DNA from: Spiroplasma corruscae
GTDB lineage: Bacteria; Bacillota_I; Bacilli_A; Mycoplasmatales; Mycoplasmataceae
Length of the DNA: 64,000 nucleotides
Assembly: GCF_002237575.1 (NCBI RefSeq)
Contig: NZ_CP022535.1
Span: 434,001 to 498,000 of the forward strand
Direction of reading: 5' to 3'
Of this stretch, positions 22,725 to 33,892 are shown piece after piece; position 1 is the first letter of the stretch, and every line of letters starts with the position of its first letter. The position numbers and the translations under genes are program-made. Below the pieces are notes generated by a model. The model did no database searches and was not told the DNA's origin. It worked only from the letters and a program-made list of their open reading frames with translations.

Positions 22725-24005
22725 ATGAAAAAATTATTGACAATCATTGGTAGTTTATCAATTTGTACTTTGCCAGTAACAACAATTATATCTTGTGATT
22801 CTACAAGAAATACTTTTGACATTGTATTTATACCATCAGTTAATGCAACTGATATACAAAATACTATTAAACCTTTAGAAGAGGCATTACAAAAATATTT
22901 GAAGGAAAAAGATAGCACTTTTAATAAACCTGTAAAAATAACAACAGCCACTGATTATGAAGCCGCTGGAAGCTCGCTAAAAAATGGTAAGTCAGATTTA
23001 GCTTTTTTACCGGTTAATACTTATGCATCATACAGAGGTTCATCTAATGATGATGGAACTTATAAGGATGCAGGTGTATTATTGATATCATCTCGTAATG
23101 GTTTAAACGCTGAAACTAATTACGATAAATTTAAAGTAGGAGATGATTTTTCAGACTTTGAAGCTTCAAAACAAGACTTATCGTTTGAAGATTTAAGTGG
23201 GTTAGCATTAAATTATAATAAATTACTAAGTGATAATCTTAATTTAAATGAAGAAGAAAATTCTGATAAATTAGATTTAACCGTAGACAATGTAAGTAAT
23301 ACTTTATTCGATAAAAACAATATGGTTAGTTATTATCGATCATATGTATTTGCAAATAAAAGTTGATTAGAAAGTGAGAAAAATAATAATACAAGCTATA
23401 GTTCAAAATCATTAGATGAATTTATAAAAGATAAAGAAGTAATGAAAAACCTTATATTATCAGCTGGTAAAGGTTTATCAATGGGAAAAAGCCTTACATC
23501 AAGTGGTTCAGTGTTGTACCCATTATTATGAATGAAAAAATCTTTAGGTTTATCAGATGAAAACCTTAGAGATGTTTATAAAAATAGTTCAAGACAAAAT
23601 GGTTATCCAGATGCTGCAAGATTAGTTAGCATAAATGGAGATGTAAAAATGTCAGTTGGTTATGGCGATATAAGATATGATTTAAAAGGAAATGTTGCAG
23701 ATATGAAAACAGCTTTTAAAAACTCAATTGTAATTGCATCAACGACTGGTATACCTAATGATGGAATAATGTATTCTAGAAAAACTGTAAATGAAACTCT
23801 TGTTAGTACTCTAAGATCAGCATTTCAAACATTTGTAAAAGACCCAAATTTAAAATCTGTTTTTGATTTATATAATCATAATCAATATATTGGTTTAAAA
23901 ACAGAACAAACTTCTTTAGAATACGAAAAGGAAAGGGAAAAATTAATATCAGATAATTTTGAAAACATTGAACCTATTATACAATTAACAAAAAACTTTA
24001 ATTAA
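22725..24005 (+). CDS. ABC transporter substrate-binding lipoprotein (p37/PhnD-like)
   Basis: 426 residues with leader MKKLLTIIGSLSICTLPV and lipobox TIISC (Cys25). The mature part has the PhnD/p37 type II binding-protein layout: DIVFIPSVNATDIQN, then SLKNGKSDLAFLPVNTYASY and a late VIASTTGIPNDGIMYSR. With the ATPase and permease that follow, it matches the mycoplasma p37-p29-p69 operon. The M. hyorhinis p37 structure (Cypl) was reported with thiamine pyrophosphate bound, so thiamine or a phosphorylated metabolite is as likely a ligand as phosphonate. TGA Trp near 23363 and 23528. Start with ACGGAGG. Confidence 0.82.
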
Positions 24006-24067
24006 AGATTAAAAAAGATATAATAAAAATATGTGATATTCATTACATATTTTTTTATGGAGGAATA

Positions 24068-24838
24068 ATGATTAAGTTCAAAAAAGTGAACAAGGTTTGA
24101 CCAAATGGAAAGCATGCCTTAAGTGATATTAACCTTAATATTGATGATGGTGAGTTTGTTGCTATAGTTGGATTATCAGGTGCTGGTAAAACAACGTTAT
24201 TAAAAACAATTAATAAATTTACACCTATTAACTCAGGTGAAATAGAAATTACTTTTAAAGATGACATTTTTAATATAAATACTACAAAAGGTAGAAAATT
24301 AAAAGAGTTGAGAAAAAAAATAGGTCTTATGTCTCAAGAATATAACAACATTGAAAATCAAGTTGCATTAAAAAATGTCTTAAATTCAAGAATATCTAAA
24401 ATGAGTTTTTGAAGGTCTATAATTGGTTATTTTAATAAAAATGATAAGTTAATAGCTTTAAGTAATTTGGAAAAACTTAATCTACTCGATTATGCATATG
24501 TTAGAGTTGATAATCTGAGTGGCGGTCAACAACAAAGAATTGCATTAGCGCGTACATTATCTCAAGAACCAGAACTTATAATTGCTGATGAACCAGTTTC
24601 TGCACTTGACCCAATTTTAGCAAATCAAGTAATGCAAGATTTTAAATTAATTAATAAAAAAGAAAATATAACCATTATTATCAACATACATCATATAGAT
24701 TTAGCAATTAAATATGCTGATAGGATTATTGGCTTAAAAGATGGTTTATTAGTGTTTGATGGTAAACCAAAAGAACTTACAAAGGATAAACTTTCAGTCA
24801 TTTATGGTGATAGTTATGGTGATTTAAAAAATGATTAA
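24068..24838 (+). CDS. phnC: ABC transporter ATP-binding protein (p29/PhnC-like)
   Basis: A 256-residue cytosolic ATPase of the p37-p29-p69 importer. Walker A is GLSGAGKTT, the Q-loop lies near GLMSQEYNN, the signature LSGGQQQRIALARTL and Walker B ELIIADEPVSALD are intact, and the H-loop is INIHHIDLA. The length is typical of PhnC. Start ATG with GGAGG; TGA near 24098 and 24410 is Trp. It overlaps the permease start by 8 bases (ATGATTAA). Which ligand is transported cannot be told from this subunit. Confidence 0.88.
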
Positions 24839-27425
24839 GAGAAAAATTAATTCATTATTATCTAGAAATGTATTTAAGGTTGGGGAACGTTATTCTAAAT
24901 CTCCTTCAAAAATTTTCATGTGATCAATGATTATAATTACGTCTTTAATAGTATTATTTGGTTTTTATTATCTAGAAAATAGCTGAGAAGAATTTTTTAC
25001 TAGTTTATCAAATCTGGGTACGTCTATAAAAGAAATGCTTAACTGAAATTTTAAAGAATTTGCAACACCAAATATGTTTGGGGAAACTTTTTTGAATAAT
25101 GCGTTACAATCAGTGTTAAGTACTATAACAATGTCTTTTTCTGGAACAATTTTGGGCGTTTTATTAGCTGTACCAGTTGCGTTGTTATCATCATATAATT
25201 TAGTCCATAATAGATTTGTAAATAACTTATGTAAATCTATAATGGCATTATTCAGAACAGTTCCAGCTTTCACCTTTGCTTTATTTTTAATAGGATATTT
25301 TGGACAAACAACATTATCAGTAACATTAGCAATTGCAATATTTACATTTGCAATTACCGGTAAACTTTTCTTAGAAAAAATTGAACACATTAATTTTAAA
25401 ATATATACTTCATTACAAGCAACAGGAGCATCAAAGTATAGTTCATTTAGAAGTGCTGTAATGCCACAAATTTCACATAGTTTACTTTCACTTACATTTT
25501 ACTCTTTAGAGACAAATATTAGATATATAGCAATTATTGGTGGTATGACTTCTGTTGGTATTGGAGAACTAATTCAAAGAAACATTGGTTTTCAACAATG
25601 AGATAGAGCTGGTTTTTTATTGTTTCTTCTAATTATGGTAGTTCTACTATTAGAGTTAATTATATACTTAATTAAAAAATATATTCTTAGTGATAAAGAT
25701 TTTATTCTTGATAAAAAAGAAAGAGATAATATAATAAACAAATCAAAAAAACTAATTAGAAAAAGCAATCTGAGATATTATATTTATGAAGAATTTATTC
25801 TTAAATATAAAATAGAAATTAAAAAAACAATCTCTTGAAAGTCAAAATTTTTATTATATAAAGAAAGAACTAAAAAAATTAGTCAGTTTAAAAAACTACA
25901 CAAAAGTAAAATATTAGAAGACAAGGAAAAGTTTAAAGAACTTAAATCAAAAGAATTTAATTCAAAAAACTGATTTATTTATAATGATAAATTATCTCAA
26001 AGTGTAAGAAGAGATAAATTATATTTAACTGACTTTAATTTAATGGTTGAGTCAAGAAAATCTGAGTATTATTTAAGAACAAAAAAGGAAGTTGAAGAAA
26101 AACATGAAGAATTTTTAAAATCTTTAACAAAAGATGTTGTTTTACATAAAAATCCACGAAAGTACTTAAAAAGATGGTTTTTATATGCAATAATATTTGC
26201 TTTCTTTATTTATTCTTTTTCTACAATTGAATTTCATATTGAGTCAAAGGAAGTTATACAAAATACAAATAAAACTATTTGATCAGTACTAAATATTAAC
26301 TGGGAGTCCTTATTTTCAAAAACTTCTAATGCTCCGTTTTCTGTTATTCAACTTATGTTTGAAACATTATCAATTGCTATTGTAGGAACTACTTTAGGAG
26401 TGTTGTTTTCTTATATTTTAGGATTAATAAGCTCTGAAACAATTGTCAATTTTTACGTAGCAAAATTTTTTGTTATATTAACTTCGATAGTAAGAGCAAT
26501 ACCAACATATATATATGCAATTATATTTGTTGCTCTTGTTGGTTTAGGTCCATTTAATGGTGCTATTGCACTTGCGATGGGTTCGATAGGAATGTTAACC
26601 AAATATAATAGAGAAACATTTGAAGATATTAATTTAAAAATATCAACTCAACTACAAGCTACTGGTCTAAATGGATGGCAAAGATTTAGATATGGAATAA
26701 TACCTCAAACATCAAGTAATGTTATTTCTTATATTATTTACAGATTTGATATAAACTTTAAAGAGGTATCATCACTTGGTATTGTTGGTGCTGGTAATAT
26801 GGGTTATTTGTTAAATACATATTTTAATGATCGTTATTTTAATGAATTTGGTGCACTATTATTTGGTATTATGGTATTTACTTTGTTAATCGAAACCTTT
26901 ACAACAATATTAAGAAATAAAATTAATTTAGGTATAAATCCTAAATATGTTGATTATTTAATTCTTAAAATAAAAAATTATTTATTCATCAAATATAAGA
27001 CAAATGAAATGTTATATTTAAAAAAACAAGGTTTATCTTTTAATGAATCATGTGCACTTTACAGCTTTACTAATAATGAATTATTTAAAAGTATAAAAGC
27101 AATTCAAAAAAAGGATAATTTAAGTAAAAAAAATTCTTATTTAAAGGCTTATAACGAATTATTTAATACTAGTTTTGTAAGCATTAAAGAAGTAAATGAC
27201 AATTATAAACAATTGTATAAAAAATACAAAACTAATAGAATTGAATATATTGAAAAACTTAATAATGAATATATTGAAAGTTTGAAAACTTACAAAGATA
27301 ATTTAAAAGTATTTAAAAATAATGAAATATACAAAAATGATATAAAATTTTATATTAAAGAATATTATAAAAGTAAAAAGAATGCAAAAAGAATATTTAG
27401 AATACAAAAAAATAGTCTAGATTAA
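24831..27425 (+). CDS. phnE: Double-domain ABC permease (p69/PhnE-like)
   Basis: 864 residues, the membrane part of the importer. Two BPD_transp_1 permease domains are fused in one chain: the first at about residues 80-290 with EAA loop SLQATGASKYSSFRSAVMPQ, the second at about 505-700 with QLQATGLNGWQRFRYGIIPQ. A highly charged, Lys/Glu-rich cytosolic linker of over 150 residues joins them, and a charged tail of about 150 residues follows. A fused permease is known for mycoplasma p69, but this one is much longer. One chain can supply both halves, so no second permease gene is needed. Many TGA Trp codons, with a few TGG. Confidence 0.85.
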
Positions 27426-27435
27426 TAGGTATGAT

Positions 27436-28395
27436 ATGTTAAATAAATTAGTAGAACAAATAAAAAAACACAATAAGATAATTTTATTAAGGCATATTTT
27501 CCCTGATTTTGATGCTATTGGTTCTCAAATGGCTTTATATCATTTTATAATAGATAATTTTGAGAATAAGATTATAAAAATCGGTGGAAAAGTTCCGAAT
27601 GAATATAAAAAAATTGCTTTTAATCATAAACTTAGAAAAGAAGATTTTGTTGATGCATTAGTTATAGTAACCGATACCGCGAATAGACAAAGGATTGATA
27701 TTGATGATATTGATTATTTAAAAGAAGCGAATATCATATTTAAAATTGATCATCATGTAAATGTTGATAATTATGCTAATTTAGAAATAGTGGATTCTAC
27801 TTTTCCTGCTACTTGTGAACTATTAACTATTCTATTTAAAAACAGTAATTATATTTTTTCAAAAGAAGTTGCATTTAAATTATTTCACGGATTAGTAACT
27901 GATACAGAAAGATTTTTGTATAGAAACGTAACGAAACGAACATTTGATAGTGCATCAATTCTAATATCAAAAGGGATTGAAATTAAAGATGTATATGAAA
28001 ATGTCTATAATCTTAGTGAAAGTGCACTTAGACTAAAAGGTTATATATTATCCAATTTTGTTTTATTAAATAATAATTTAGCATATATAAAGTTGGATAA
28101 AAATATATTAACCAAGTTTGGAATTTATGATGTGAATCAGGTAGCTTTATGGGTTAATATACTTGGTGAAATTAGCAGTGCAATGATTTGGATATTTTTT
28201 ATAGAAACTGATGATGGTTGTAGAGTTGAGTTAAGATCAAGATATATTTCTGTTAGAGAAATAGCTACTAAATTTGGTGGTGGGGGACATGAAACAGCTT
28301 CAGGAGCTAAGTTAAACAATATAGAAGAATATAAACAAGTAGTTAATTATTGTATTAAAGTATTAAGTGAAAATAACACAAATAGTAATATATAA
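27436..28395 (+). CDS. DHH/DHHA1 phosphoesterase (NrnA/pAp-phosphatase type)
   Basis: 319 residues. The N-terminal DHH domain has HIFPDFDAIGSQMAL, VIVTDTANRQRID and IDHHVNVDNYA; the C-terminal DHHA1 domain has the FGGGGHETASGAKL nucleic-acid-binding loop. Bacterial relatives degrade short oligoribonucleotides and 3'-phosphoadenosine-5'-phosphate; several paralogues are common in Mollicutes, so the exact substrate is open. It begins 10 bases after the permease. Both tryptophans (near 28148 and 28187) are TGG and no TGA occurs inside, unlike its neighbours. Confidence 0.88.
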   Translation: MLNKLVEQIKKHNKIILLRHIFPDFDAIGSQMALYHFIIDNFENKIIKIGGKVPNEYKKIAFNHKLRKEDFVDALVIVTDTANRQRIDIDDIDYLKEANIIFKIDHHVNVDNYANLEIVDSTFPATCELLTILFKNSNYIFSKEVAFKLFHGLVTDTERFLYRNVTKRTFDSASILISKGIEIKDVYENVYNLSESALRLKGYILSNFVLLNNNLAYIKLDKNILTKFGIYDVNQVALWVNILGEISSAMIWIFFIETDDGCRVELRSRYISVREIATKFGGGGHETASGAKLNNIEEYKQVVNYCIKVLSENNTNSNI

Positions 28396-28429
28396 GTAAA
28401 TAGAAATTGAACCTTTCGCACTGGTTATA

Positions 28430-28458
28430 TTACATTTATACTGGGTTTTTGGTATAAT
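28430..28458 (+). promoter_or_regulatory. Promoter with extended -10 box
   Basis: TTACAT at 28430-28435, a 17-base spacer and TATAAT at 28453-28458 preceded by TGG (extended -10). It lies 33 bases before the coiled-coil gene at 28491. Confidence 0.65.
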
Positions 28459-28490
28459 ATTACTATATTTTCCAGTTAAGAGGTGTTATT

Positions 28491-29873
28491 ATGAAAAAAG
28501 AAGTTTATAAAATTCCTAATTTTGATTTACCTGCCCCAATTAGGAAGCGAATAAATGATCTTGTAAAACTAAATATCAACCCAACTACAATAAATTTAAT
28601 AACTGGAGAGTTTTCAAAAGCTAGTGATGAAACTAAAGAGAATATTGGTAGATACATTGCAAGATTAATAGAAGTTCAAAACGAAATACTTGAAAAACAC
28701 TATGAAGATATAAAATTAAATGGTGGAGTTTTGAACCTTAAACAGGAACTTAATATAACAAAAACAAAATCTAATCTTTTAAGAATTCAACAGATATTTA
28801 TGAAAAAAGATATTGAAGAAGATAGAATAAATAAGCATAGAATGGCTTCAGCTGCAATTAACTCTGAACAAACATTAGAAAATTTAAACTTTAGGGATGC
28901 TATGTTTATAGACAATAGTTTTTCATCAAAAGAAGATGAAAGAAAAGAGTGACTTAAAAAAATCTCAATACAAAAAACAAGAATTGATAATGCGATTAGT
29001 TTAGAGAAATCGAAACTACGTAAAGCAAAACTTTTATTCATGGATAGTGAAAAAAACAACGATTTTGAAAAATCTGAAATAATAAAAGAATATATTAAAA
29101 AGACAGTTAATAGAATTAAAACAATATTAGATGCTAAAAAAAGTTACAAAAACATACTTGATATTCCAGATGAAATAATAAATGGAGAAATAGATACAGG
29201 TAATTCATTTAAAACTAATAGTGATAATTCAAGTAATGCATTTTTAAAAATAAAAGAAACTATGAAAAAATCAACTAATAACGGAACATTAAATATTGAC
29301 TTAAAAACTTTTTTTGAAGTTCCAGAATTTGATGAAAAAAAAAATCTTTTAACTAGTGATTCAAGTTTGTTAGATAAAAAATTTTCTAATAATTCAAAGG
29401 AAAAAAATTTTCATAATAATCTAGATGATGATCTAATAAAATTAAGAGATATTAAGAAACCAGAAGGCTTATCTAGTAATAAAAAATCCTTAGTCAAAGA
29501 CTTAGATGATGATTGAAAAGAAAAAGTAATTCAAAAGATTAAAAAAAAGTCTAAAGCTAAAGATAGAAAAATTGAGCAAGTTGAAAATGATAAAAGAATG
29601 ATTGAAGAGCAATTGAAGCAATTAAAAAAAGATCTCAAAGTTGAAGAGCTTCGTAATCTTGAAATGCATAGAAAAAAATCAATCGAAAATACAGAAAAAG
29701 TTATTAAAAGAGATAGACAGAAATATGAAACATCATTTAATATTTTAGAAAAAAAATGAAAAGCATCAATTATTAGTGATTTTTTATCTTCTAAACAAAA
29801 AGCATTTAATGTAATGACAAATATTAAATTAAAAGCAAAAAAAGATGTTAATAATGATGAAAACAATAATTAA
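28491..29873 (+). CDS. Coiled-coil protein of unknown function
   Basis: 460 residues, no membrane segment or signal peptide, rich in Lys, Glu, Asp and Asn. Long helical, heptad-like stretches occur at about residues 60-200 and again at 345-440 (DKRMIEEQLKQLKKDLK, then RKKSIENTEKVIKRDRQKYE), separated by an Asn/Ser-rich linker. Three in-frame TGA are Trp. It has its own promoter with an extended -10 box and its own terminator. It could be a cytoskeletal or scaffold protein of the kind that shapes wall-less cells, but no family was recognised. Confidence 0.75.
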
Positions 29874-29880
29874 ATTTTTT

Positions 29881-29905
29881 AAGACCCTATTATTGGGTTT
29901 TTTTT
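29881..29905 (+). terminator. Rho-independent terminator
   Basis: Stem AAGACCC / GGGTTTT (one G-T pair), 7-base loop, then T run, just after the coiled-coil gene. Confidence 0.75.
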
Positions 29906-29914
29906 ATAGACCTA

Positions 29915-29943
29915 TTGTCATTAACTAAAATTTTATATAACAT
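29915..29943 (+). promoter_or_regulatory. Possible promoter of the EIIC gene, nearly leaderless
   Basis: TTGTCA at 29915-29920 with TATAAC (29936-29941, spacer 15) or TAACAT (29938-29943, spacer 17). Either would start transcription within about two bases of the ATG at 29950. Confidence 0.4.
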
Positions 29944-29949
29944 ATTTAT

Positions 29950-31500
29950 ATGAATAAAAACAAAAGAACAATTAAAAGTATGTTTACAATAAGTAAAAAT
30001 ACAAAATTGAGAATGAAGTCTTTTTTACAAAAGTTATCCTCTTCATTTGGATTTGTCATAATCTTGATGCCGATTTTTGGTATCTTTTACTCAATTGGTT
30101 CATTATTTGAGAACAATATAACAGGAGAGCTTTTTAAGAACTTTGGAAAAATATTGTTTTCAAATATAGGGTTATGATTTTGTTTATCGATTATAATCGG
30201 CTTTACAAATAATAAAGGTGCGGCTGTTTACAGTGGAATAATTTCATATTTTGTTTTTAATATTTTTATTTCGGTATTTATTGTTAGTGAAAACTACTAC
30301 TTTAACATATGATTTTGAAAAAGCCTTGAAACTAAAATTTTTTTAACAAGCTTCTTATTTGGGAATATACAAACTTTCAATACGGGAGTTGTTGGTGGAA
30401 TATCAATAGGTGCTGTAATTACCATTTTATATAATAAATTCAAGAACCAAAATCTAATAAAAAGTCTAACTTTTTTTTCTAAGGAAAAATTTGTAATATT
30501 GCTTACTCCTTTTGTTTCAATGATTTTGGCAACGATATTTATTATAGTTTGACCAATTATTGGTTATTTTATGATGGTGATTGGTAAAGTAGTATCAAAA
30601 TCACCAATTGGTTTGGACGCATTTATTTTTAGAACGTTCCAAAGAATGTTGATTCCATTTGGCTCAAGTTTATTATGACAAGCACCGATGTGATATAGTT
30701 CAATCGGAGGAAGTGTCTCAGATTATGAATTGCCTTTATTGGTTGAATATATCTATAGAACAAATCCAAATCTATCCGCTGATGCAATAGAAAAGATAAG
30801 AGGTGCTTTATCACAATATAAAAATTATGCAGATTTCTTTGATTATTTAAATACTAATTTATCAACAGAAATAAATAATTTATTAGATATTAATAGTAGT
30901 TGAAAACCAGCTTTTGATAGTTTTTCTAAAATAGAAGGTGATCAATTTCTTTCTTATGCGGCATTGAATAGTAAGTATATAACAATTGATGATTGTTGAA
31001 ATGTTGGACTTAGATTTTCGAGATTTATTACTGGCGGATTTATTAATTCAATGTTTACATTACCAACTATCGGATTTACAATGCTAATTTTTGTAAAAAA
31101 AGGTGAAAGAAAAAAAGAACTAGGTGTATATTTAACTGCTGCATTAACCGCCTTCCTATTAGGGATTACAGAACCAATAGAGTATATGTTTTGTTATACT
31201 ATGCCATTATTCTTCTTTGCTATTTATGCACCATTTAATGGAATTATTGCTATGGTTACATCATTATTAAAAATTAAAGTAGGGACTATGTTCTCTACTG
31301 GTCTATTTGATTTTACATTTAGTGGTATTATACCAACTGTAAATGGTCAAGAAACTAATATATGATTGTTACCTATAGTAGGGATATTTGCATCAATACT
31401 AATTTTTATAATTACCTATGTTTATATTAAATATTATTCAAGTAAAAAAATAAAAAACGATGTTAATAAAGAAGAAGGTTTAAATTCTTCCACTATATAA
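29950..31500 (+). CDS. PTS EIIC component, glucose/maltose/GlcNAc superfamily, without EIIB
   Basis: 516 residues, polytopic. The C-terminal half carries the conserved FLLGITEPIEYMF motif that contacts sugar in glucose-superfamily EIIC proteins, and the hydrophobic N-terminal half begins SFLQKLSSSFGFVIILMPIFG. No EIIB cysteine motif or EIIA domain is attached, so it needs partners encoded elsewhere. Candidate sugars are glucose, maltose or GlcNAc; nagA nearby makes GlcNAc possible. No ribosome site precedes the ATG, and TTGTCA plus TATAAC/TAACAT-like boxes lie just upstream, so the mRNA may be leaderless. Its end overlaps coaBC on the other strand by 8 bases. Confidence 0.8.
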
Positions 31501-32662
31501 TATCGTTTATTTTTTCAATTATTTTTAAAGCAACATCACTTTTATTTAAATTTTCATATTCGTATAAATTATTATCTTTTGTCAATATTTTTATAGTATT
31601 ACTATCAGAATTTAAGGCATTTGTTAAGTTAATAACAATCATGTCTAAATTCTTTTCTAATAGCTTATTTCTTGCCTTATCTAAATTAAAGTCGTTTGCT
31701 AATGAGAAACCAACTAAGAACTGTTTTGTTTTTTTCCTAGATAGTTCTTTTAGTACATCTAATGATTCTTTAAATTTGATTTCATTAATATTTTTATCAA
31801 CTCTTTTTTCTATTTTACGATCTAGGGGATTTGTTACTTCAAAATCAGTTAATGCCCCACAACATATTACTATATCCATATCATTAAAATGCTTTATCAT
31901 TTCTTCATACATTTTAACATTTGTATTTGCATAAATATTGTTTGCATTTTGAATCACATTAAAATCAGTATCACCGAATATACTTACTAACTTATTACAT
32001 TTACTTATTAAACTTTTTTTAAGTTCATTACCCATCTTACCACTACTGGCATTAGTGATATATCTCACCTTATCAATATAACTTCTTGTTCTACCAAAAT
32101 TAAGTAATATGTTTTTGTCTATTAAATTACTAAATTTATTAAAATAGTTATCTACTATACTTACAACCTCAATTGGTTCATAAGCTCTACCAATGCCATA
32201 ATCTCCACTGGCAAGTTTTCCAAATTTTGGTTCAAATCATTGCGTATTACTTAAATTAGTAATTATTTTCTTGTTTTTTTGTAATATTTCATTATTGTAC
32301 ATATTTGTATTCATGCTTGGAAAAAATAAACTATCGAAAGTACATACAGCAAGTAATAATGATGGTAAATCATCACTTATGCCACTAGCAACTTTACCTA
32401 TAAAGTTATATGTGGCTGGGTAAATTATGTTTAAATCACTATTAAAAGCAAGTTTAATATGATCGGCATAATGATGCCCATTTTCATAAAATTCCTTATC
32501 GAATATTTCATTGTAAGTAATAAGTCCTTCGGTATCTACAAATTTATAAGCATTTTTAGTCATTATTATATTTACTTCATATTTTTTGATTAACAAATTA
32601 TATAATTCTTTTGCCTTAGTAGCAGCAATCCCTCCTGTTATAATTAAGTTAATTATCTTCAT
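31493..32662 (-). CDS. coaBC: Bifunctional phosphopantothenoylcysteine decarboxylase/synthetase
   Basis: Joins cysteine to 4'-phosphopantothenate and decarboxylates it, in CoA synthesis. The 389 residues show the FMN-binding CoaC half first: INLIITGGIAATKA, HHYADHIKL, PATYNFIGKVASGISDDL and PSMNTNMY. The CoaB half follows: YGIGRAYEP, GRTRSYIDKVRYITNASSGKMG, ALTDFEV, FLVGFSLAN and DMIVINLTN. The start is ATG 32662, five bases after GGAGG; an in-frame TTG at 32674 lies in the ribosome site. One TGA (near 32241) is Trp and joins the halves. It is convergent with and overlaps the PTS EIIC gene. Confidence 0.9.
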
Positions 32663-32838
32663 AAATACCTCCAATATATCAAATATAATGCTATTTTATA
32701 ACAAAATATTATAAAATAAGGTTTAGTTAGGTTATTTATCATATATTTTTATAAAAAACTTTTACTTTTTTATAAAAATATATAGACAGAACCAAAAACA
32801 TTATTTATAATTTATATGAATTGGAGTTGAAAAATTAG

Positions 32839-33003
32839 ATGGCAAGCATCGTTGTAAAAGAAGGAGAGCCTATTGAAAAAGCTCTTAAGCGTTTCCAAAA
32901 AGTAGCTGCAGCAAATAAATCTGAAGCTAGAAGACGTGAATATCACTTAAGTAAAAAAGAGAAACGTATTTACAAACAAAACCAAAATAAAAAGTTTGGT
33001 TAA
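32839..33003 (+). CDS. rpsU: 30S ribosomal protein S21
   Basis: A 54-residue basic protein of the small ribosomal subunit. The sequence begins MASIVVKEGEPIEKALKRF and continues KSEARRREYHLSKKEKR, the S21 signature for interaction with the anti-Shine-Dalgarno region. The length is typical of short bacterial S21. GGAG is about 12 bases before the ATG. It is a single-gene unit with its own terminator. Confidence 0.96.
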   Translation: MASIVVKEGEPIEKALKRFQKVAAANKSEARRREYHLSKKEKRIYKQNQNKKFG

Positions 33004-33032
33004 ATTATAAATAAATACTTATTATTTGTGTC

Positions 33033-33057
33033 AAAATTCCTTTAAAAGGGTTTTTTT
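33033..33057 (+). terminator. Probable terminator of rpsU
   Basis: Imperfect stem AAAATTCCTT / AAGGGTTTTT (one T-T mismatch, one G-T pair), loop TAA and seven T. Confidence 0.6.
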
Positions 33058-33155
33058 ATTTTGGACATATTTTTTATTTTTATTAGTTTATTACTTTCTA
33101 AAATTATCTATATATTATATAATTAATTTAATAATACTTTGAGAGGAAGCACAAT

Positions 33156-33791
33156 ATGGGATATGATGATAACCAATATTTTAGTTCAAATGTTGAATTT
33201 AGTGATAATGTAGGGACAAAAAATGATACAAAGTTAAAAGCTGTTGTAAGACCAAAAATTCTTGCAGAAAACTTTAATAAAACTGAACTTATAAAACAAG
33301 CAAGGGTAACTATGTCTAGTAAGGCTGGTAAGGCAAACGTAAATGAAATGCCAGCTGGTATGAGAATATCATTAGCTAATAAAGACAGAATTGAGAAAAT
33401 AATTCATAATAAAGAACAAAATTCAGCTGATGAAATTAGAAAAAGACTAAACATCGAGGGCAAACCATTAAATAAAAAAAGAGCAGAAGAATTAAAAGTT
33501 GAAAGATTAGCATTTTTTCAAAAAAATATTAATAAAAGTAAATCAGGATCTTTAAATAAAATATCAGATTTATCAAAACCACCAGCAATTAAAGCTAAAA
33601 CAAATACTGTTAGTTTTAGAGATAAAAAAATTGATGATATTAATAAAGCAGAGATAAAAACTGTAAAAAAAGAAGTAAAAGCAACTAAATCTGCTCCAAC
33701 TACTAAAAAAGTGTCAGTTAAAGCAGAAAAAAATGTGCCTCAAAAAAATAAAAAAACACCTTCAAAAAACACTTCAACTACTAAAAAGTAA
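33156..33791 (+). CDS. Basic, low-complexity protein of unknown function
   Basis: 211 residues, very rich in Lys, Ala, Asn and Thr, no signal peptide or membrane segment. The first third contains ARVTMSSKAGKANVNEMPAG; the last 60 residues are lysine-rich repeats of the type TTKKVSVKAEKNVPQKNKKT, resembling nucleic-acid-binding tails. No Trp. A GAGAGGAAG ribosome site precedes the ATG. It lies between rpsU and a membrane protein. A nucleoid or RNA-binding role is possible from composition only. Confidence 0.72.
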   Translation: MGYDDNQYFSSNVEFSDNVGTKNDTKLKAVVRPKILAENFNKTELIKQARVTMSSKAGKANVNEMPAGMRISLANKDRIEKIIHNKEQNSADEIRKRLNIEGKPLNKKRAEELKVERLAFFQKNINKSKSGSLNKISDLSKPPAIKAKTNTVSFRDKKIDDINKAEIKTVKKEVKATKSAPTTKKVSVKAEKNVPQKNKKTPSKNTSTTKK

Positions 33792-33892
33792 CAAAATAAG
33801 AATGTAACCATTATTTAATTAATAATAAATATGGTTATTTTTTATTTACTCATTAGTTTATGTTTGTTAGAATAGTTATATAAGAGGGTATT

